In this document: positions 5,939 through 8,168 of the stretch, piece after piece | How positions within the stretch are numbered: position 1 is the stretch's first letter | Layout: each line of letters begins with the position of its first letter | Source: Rikenella sp. | GTDB taxonomy: Bacteria; Bacteroidota; Bacteroidia; Bacteroidales; Rikenellaceae | DNA length: 8,168 nt | NCBI GenBank assembly: GCA_029054535.1 | Contig: JAIDFC010000018.1 | Span: 1-8,168 of the forward strand | Direction of reading: 5' to 3' | Translations under genes and position numbers: made by a program | The notes under the pieces: model-generated | The model's input: only the letters and a program-made list of their open reading frames with translations | Databases searched by the model: none | What the model was told of the DNA's origin: nothing

Positions 5939-6988
5939 TTAAGAAAAACGGTAGTACCTGAGTCGTTTTCTCATTTTGTATTTCCGGAACAAGTTCAGCG
6001 GTTTGTGCGGCAATCGTCCTTTGCAGTTCGTCAAAAACCATTCCACAGCCTCTACGACCCGTTCTGCGGAATGACCGTCGCGATGCGGATCCATCGTTCG
6101 GCAATAGGCATCGATGGTCTCCATCAATTCCGGCGGCCGACTCAAAGCGGTTTCGATAGCCTGTTCGAGTCGGTCGGCTTCGTCGATGTCGATCAGATGC
6201 GGTCCCGGAGCCGTATTGCGATACGTAACGACCGGTTTGTCGAGCATCATGAATTCGACGATGATCGACGAACTGTCGCAGACCATCACGTCGGCCTGTC
6301 GGAGCAGTGTCATATTGTCGTCGTCGGCAGCGAATCGGACGTTGGGATAGCGGTCAGCCAATGCCTTATACCGGGCGACGATCTCCGGATCGCTCTTCGG
6401 GTGGAGCGTCAGCAGCCAGTCCCATTCGCGGCTCCGGATGAGCCGTTCGATCGCGTCGTACAGGTGCGGCGCCGATGTGATCCACCGCGTGAAGGTCGAA
6501 CCGTAGAGGATCGTCGGCCGTTCGTTCTGCGGCAGGCCGACCGGTCCGTCGTGGAAAAAGTTGTCGAGCTTGGGCCACCCCGTCTCGACGACCCGAAAAT
6601 AACGGTGTTTCCGGGCGAGCTCTTCAAACCGTCCCGTACTGCTCGGCCCCTGCGTGCAGTAGAGGTCGAAGAAGCCCTTCAGCGCGAAATGGTCGCCCCG
6701 TCCAGGTCGTTTGTCGATGTTGTAGCCGTGGAAGACCTGCACCTTGATCCCCGGAAAAAAGTCGTAGACCGAGTTGGCCACCGTGAATACCGCTGTCGGA
6801 TCGAACGCCTTGACTTCGGCAACGGAGTGCAGCCTCCGTTCGTCGTCCCGCAGGTATTCGTCGCAAGGACCATCGACAAACCAGGCGGTCTCTCCTCCGC
6901 GCTCGCGGATCGCCCGTTGGATCGGACGCAGAATCGGGTAGGCGTAGGTCAGCGAGGCGATGAATAGGTATTTTTTAGGTGTCGACAT
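5939..6988 (-). CDS. CDP-glycerol glycerophosphotransferase-like enzyme
   Basis: 349 residues resembling the TagB/TagF glycerophosphotransferase family, which moves a phosphopolyol from a CDP-linked donor to a lipid-linked or glycan acceptor. It has a two-lobed, GT-B-like pattern: N-terminal KKYLFIASLTYAYPILRPIQ; FHGYNIDKRPGRGDHF with catalytic-type H87; GWPKLDNFF (137-145); then ILYGSTFTRW (160-169) at the start of the second lobe, LTLHPKSDPE with H196, and ADVMVCDSSSIIVEFMMLDKP (232-251) with D238-S-S, the part that contacts the nucleotide in relatives. The C-terminal 16 residues (334-349) are strongly basic and aromatic with no hydrophobic helix, fitting peripheral membrane attachment. It is shorter than the Gram-positive polymerases. 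It is first in a leftward operon with the GT2 gene, suggesting glycan synthesis. Actual donor (CDP-glycerol, CDP-ribitol or other) is not readable from the sequence. Confidence 0.85.
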   Translation of the reverse strand: MSTPKKYLFIASLTYAYPILRPIQRAIRERGGETAWFVDGPCDEYLRDDERRLHSVAEVKAFDPTAVFTVANSVYDFFPGIKVQVFHGYNIDKRPGRGDHFALKGFFDLYCTQGPSSTGRFEELARKHRYFRVVETGWPKLDNFFHDGPVGLPQNERPTILYGSTFTRWITSAPHLYDAIERLIRSREWDWLLTLHPKSDPEIVARYKALADRYPNVRFAADDDNMTLLRQADVMVCDSSSIIVEFMMLDKPVVTYRNTAPGPHLIDIDEADRLEQAIETALSRPPELMETIDAYCRTMDPHRDGHSAERVVEAVEWFLTNCKGRLPHKPLNLFRKYKMRKRLRYYRFS

Positions 6989-7008
6989 AATTTTGGTTCA
7001 GGATCTTA

Positions 7009-7016
7009 CAAAGATA
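7009..7016 (-). promoter_or_regulatory. -7 promoter box for the glycan operon
   Basis: The minus strand reads TATCTTTG, a match to TAnnTTTG, 20 bases before the ATG at 6988. A start near 7002 would leave a leader of only about 14 bases. The -33 element is poor: TGTCGA (7035-7040) lies at about the right distance but lacks a TTTG. The box abuts the terminator hairpin at 7016-7048, and any -33 element would lie inside it. Confidence 0.4.
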
Positions 7017-7048
7017 AAGAGTCTGCCGAAATTTTCGACAGACTCTTT
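7016..7048 (-). terminator. Intrinsic terminator after the C69 dipeptidase gene
   Basis: The arms AAAGAGTCTG (7016-7025) and CAGACTCTTT (7039-7048) pair perfectly over 10 bp. After one mismatch the stem can be extended by CGAA/TTCG around a small AT loop. On the minus strand the descending arm runs into CTCTTTATCTTTG, giving the T-rich tail expected of an intrinsic terminator 32 bases after the dipeptidase stop. Confidence 0.8.
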
Positions 7049-7080
7049 TCTCGAATAGTATTTCGCGCGAAAACGGGGGA

Positions 7081-8168
7081 TTATTTCGTCTCCACCACCC
7101 GAAGCCGATCGCCGGCGGCCTCTTTGACGATCCGTTTCCACTCGTCGTCGTAGCCCGGGAAGTCCGGCGAAGCCGGAATCCCCCGACCATAGCCGTTGTC
7201 CGTAAAGACCCCTTCCGCGTCCTCTTTCTTCACGTTCCCGTCGATGTACTTCACCAACAGGTACCGATCCAGCTCTACCCAAGTCTGAAACAGCCGCTGT
7301 GCCGTATTGACCGAATAATCCGTCAGAAAATCGACGGCCAGCTTCGGATCCTGTTTGTAAAGCATCTCCGCCGCGCCGTCCACCGCCGGCTGTTCGGCGA
7401 AACAACGCGCCTCGAACCGATCCATCGCCCGTTTCACATCCGGATGGATGATGTTGTACCGTCCGTAAGCAAAGTTGGTTACGCGGTTCACCACCCAGAA
7501 CATGGAGCTCTCCGAATAGGTGGTCATATTCCCGTTCCCGACCGCATAGGCGTTCGGAATCCGGTCGATCCCGCAGTAGAACGGCGTCAGCGGCGAGCTG
7601 TCCGTGTCGTCCACCCCGAACCAGAGTACCCCCCCGATCGGATCGGGCAGCCATCCGCGACATTCGCCCACGTACCACCAGCCGGTCTGTTGCGTGGCAA
7701 TGGCCCGTTCGTTGAAGAACTCTTCGTCCCCTACCTTGAAGGTCATCGGACGCCAACGGTACGGCAGTTTGAACGGTCCCGCCCCCGGATCGCACGTCAT
7801 GTCCAGTTCCGTCCCCTCGTAGTGGTTCCGCATGAACTCCGCCACATCCTTGACCGTCAGTTTCCGGTCCGGTTTCACCCACAGCGGCAGGCGGTTCTTC
7901 GAATTCCGCCCCGTTACATGGTCCAGATAGTTGTCCATCCCGTCGGTTACCTGCCGGAAGACGCTCCATACGCGTCCCTCGCAACCCCGCATCCCGCTGT
8001 AGTCGAACGGGTTATAGACCTCGGCGAAGTCGAACGCCTCGTCGGTCCCCTTGTAGAGTCCCGCCTGGCGTGCGAACGAGATGACGTCCGGCGAGTAGAT
8101 GCAGTTTTCCGGATCGTTCAGCGGGAAAGTGGTGATCCTGGCCTGGTTGGCATGAGCCGAGATCATGC
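7081..8168 (-). CDS. Peptidase family C69 dipeptidase (C-terminal part, 5' end outside window)
   Basis: The frame is open to the right edge; the first Met (codon at 8164-8166, MISAHANQARITTFPLNDP) is almost surely internal, because C69 proteins carry about 150-200 further residues upstream, including the signal or propeptide and the N-terminal nucleophile Cys, which is not in view. Recognisable C69 blocks follow in order: ANQARITTFPLNDPENCIYS (about 6-25), GMRGCEGRVWSVFRQV (58-73), LPLWVKPDRKLTVKDV (93-108), NHYEGTELDMTCDPGAGPF (about 114-132), YRWRPMTF (135-142), NERAIATQQTGWWYVGECRG (151-170), WLPDPIGGVLWFGVDD (171-186). The family removes N-terminal dipeptides or cleaves dipeptides; Bacteroidota members are generally secreted and probably serve peptide nutrition. 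It has its own terminator and is separate from the glycan operon to its left. Residue numbers count from that internal Met. Confidence 0.94.
   Translation of the reverse strand, partial: MISAHANQARITTFPLNDPENCIYSPDVISFARQAGLYKGTDEAFDFAEVYNPFDYSGMRGCEGRVWSVFRQVTDGMDNYLDHVTGRNSKNRLPLWVKPDRKLTVKDVAEFMRNHYEGTELDMTCDPGAGPFKLPYRWRPMTFKVGDEEFFNERAIATQQTGWWYVGECRGWLPDPIGGVLWFGVDDTDSSPLTPFYCGIDRIPNAYAVGNGNMTTYSESSMFWVVNRVTNFAYGRYNIIHPDVKRAMDRFEARCFAEQPAVDGAAEMLYKQDPKLAVDFLTDYSVNTAQRLFQTWVELDRYLLVKYIDGNVKKEDAEGVFTDNGYGRGIPASPDFPGYDDEWKRIVKEAAGDRLRVVETK

Noticed and set aside
5894..6967. Plus-strand open frame (357 codons) opposite the glycerophosphotransferase-like gene
   Set aside because: Arg/Asp/Val-rich translation without motifs; the minus strand encodes a recognisable enzyme over the same span.

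Overview
The window looks like chromosomal DNA of a Bacteroidota gut commensal. Its high GC, protein style and gene set point towards Alistipes/Rikenellaceae, but the genus is an inference. Supporting signs are an S1-type sulfatase lipoprotein of the kind common in gut Bacteroidota, a metallophosphoesterase/PQQ-propeller fusion, a C69 dipeptidase typical of the group, and promoter -7 boxes of the TAnnTTTG type in place of sigma70-like boxes. There are eight protein genes, two of them cut by the window edges. No tRNA, rRNA, CRISPR array or insertion sequence is visible, and no stretch over 131 bases is gene-free.

Left part, plus strand (1-3241): the C-terminal portion of a protein joining a calcineurin-like metallophosphoesterase, a beta-sandwich domain and an eight-repeat PQQ-like propeller. 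It overlaps by 8 bases the start of a probable lipoprotein sulfatase of family S1, serine type. The two are probably made together and exported to act on extracellular substrates. A perfect 15-bp hairpin ends this operon and separates it from a convergent minus-strand gene.

Centre, minus strand (3277-6988): a four-helix membrane protein of unknown function with its own promoter-like box. Upstream of it (higher coordinates) lies a compact four-gene set transcribed leftwards: a CDP-glycerol glycerophosphotransferase-like enzyme, a GT2 glycosyltransferase with a GT7-like C-terminal part, an XRE-cupin regulator and a GNAT acetyltransferase. Gaps are 25, 4 and 48 bases. The first two genes suggest building or decorating a surface glycan, the third could tune expression, and the fourth may be a passenger.

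Right part, minus strand (7016-8168): the C-terminal part of a C69-family dipeptidase, ending in a terminator hairpin. The putative promoter of the glycan gene set overlaps this hairpin.

The most unusual item is the coupled phosphoesterase-propeller/sulfatase pair. The rest is fairly ordinary Bacteroidota accessory metabolism and cell-surface biology. Nothing here amounts to a clearly new system on sequence reading alone.
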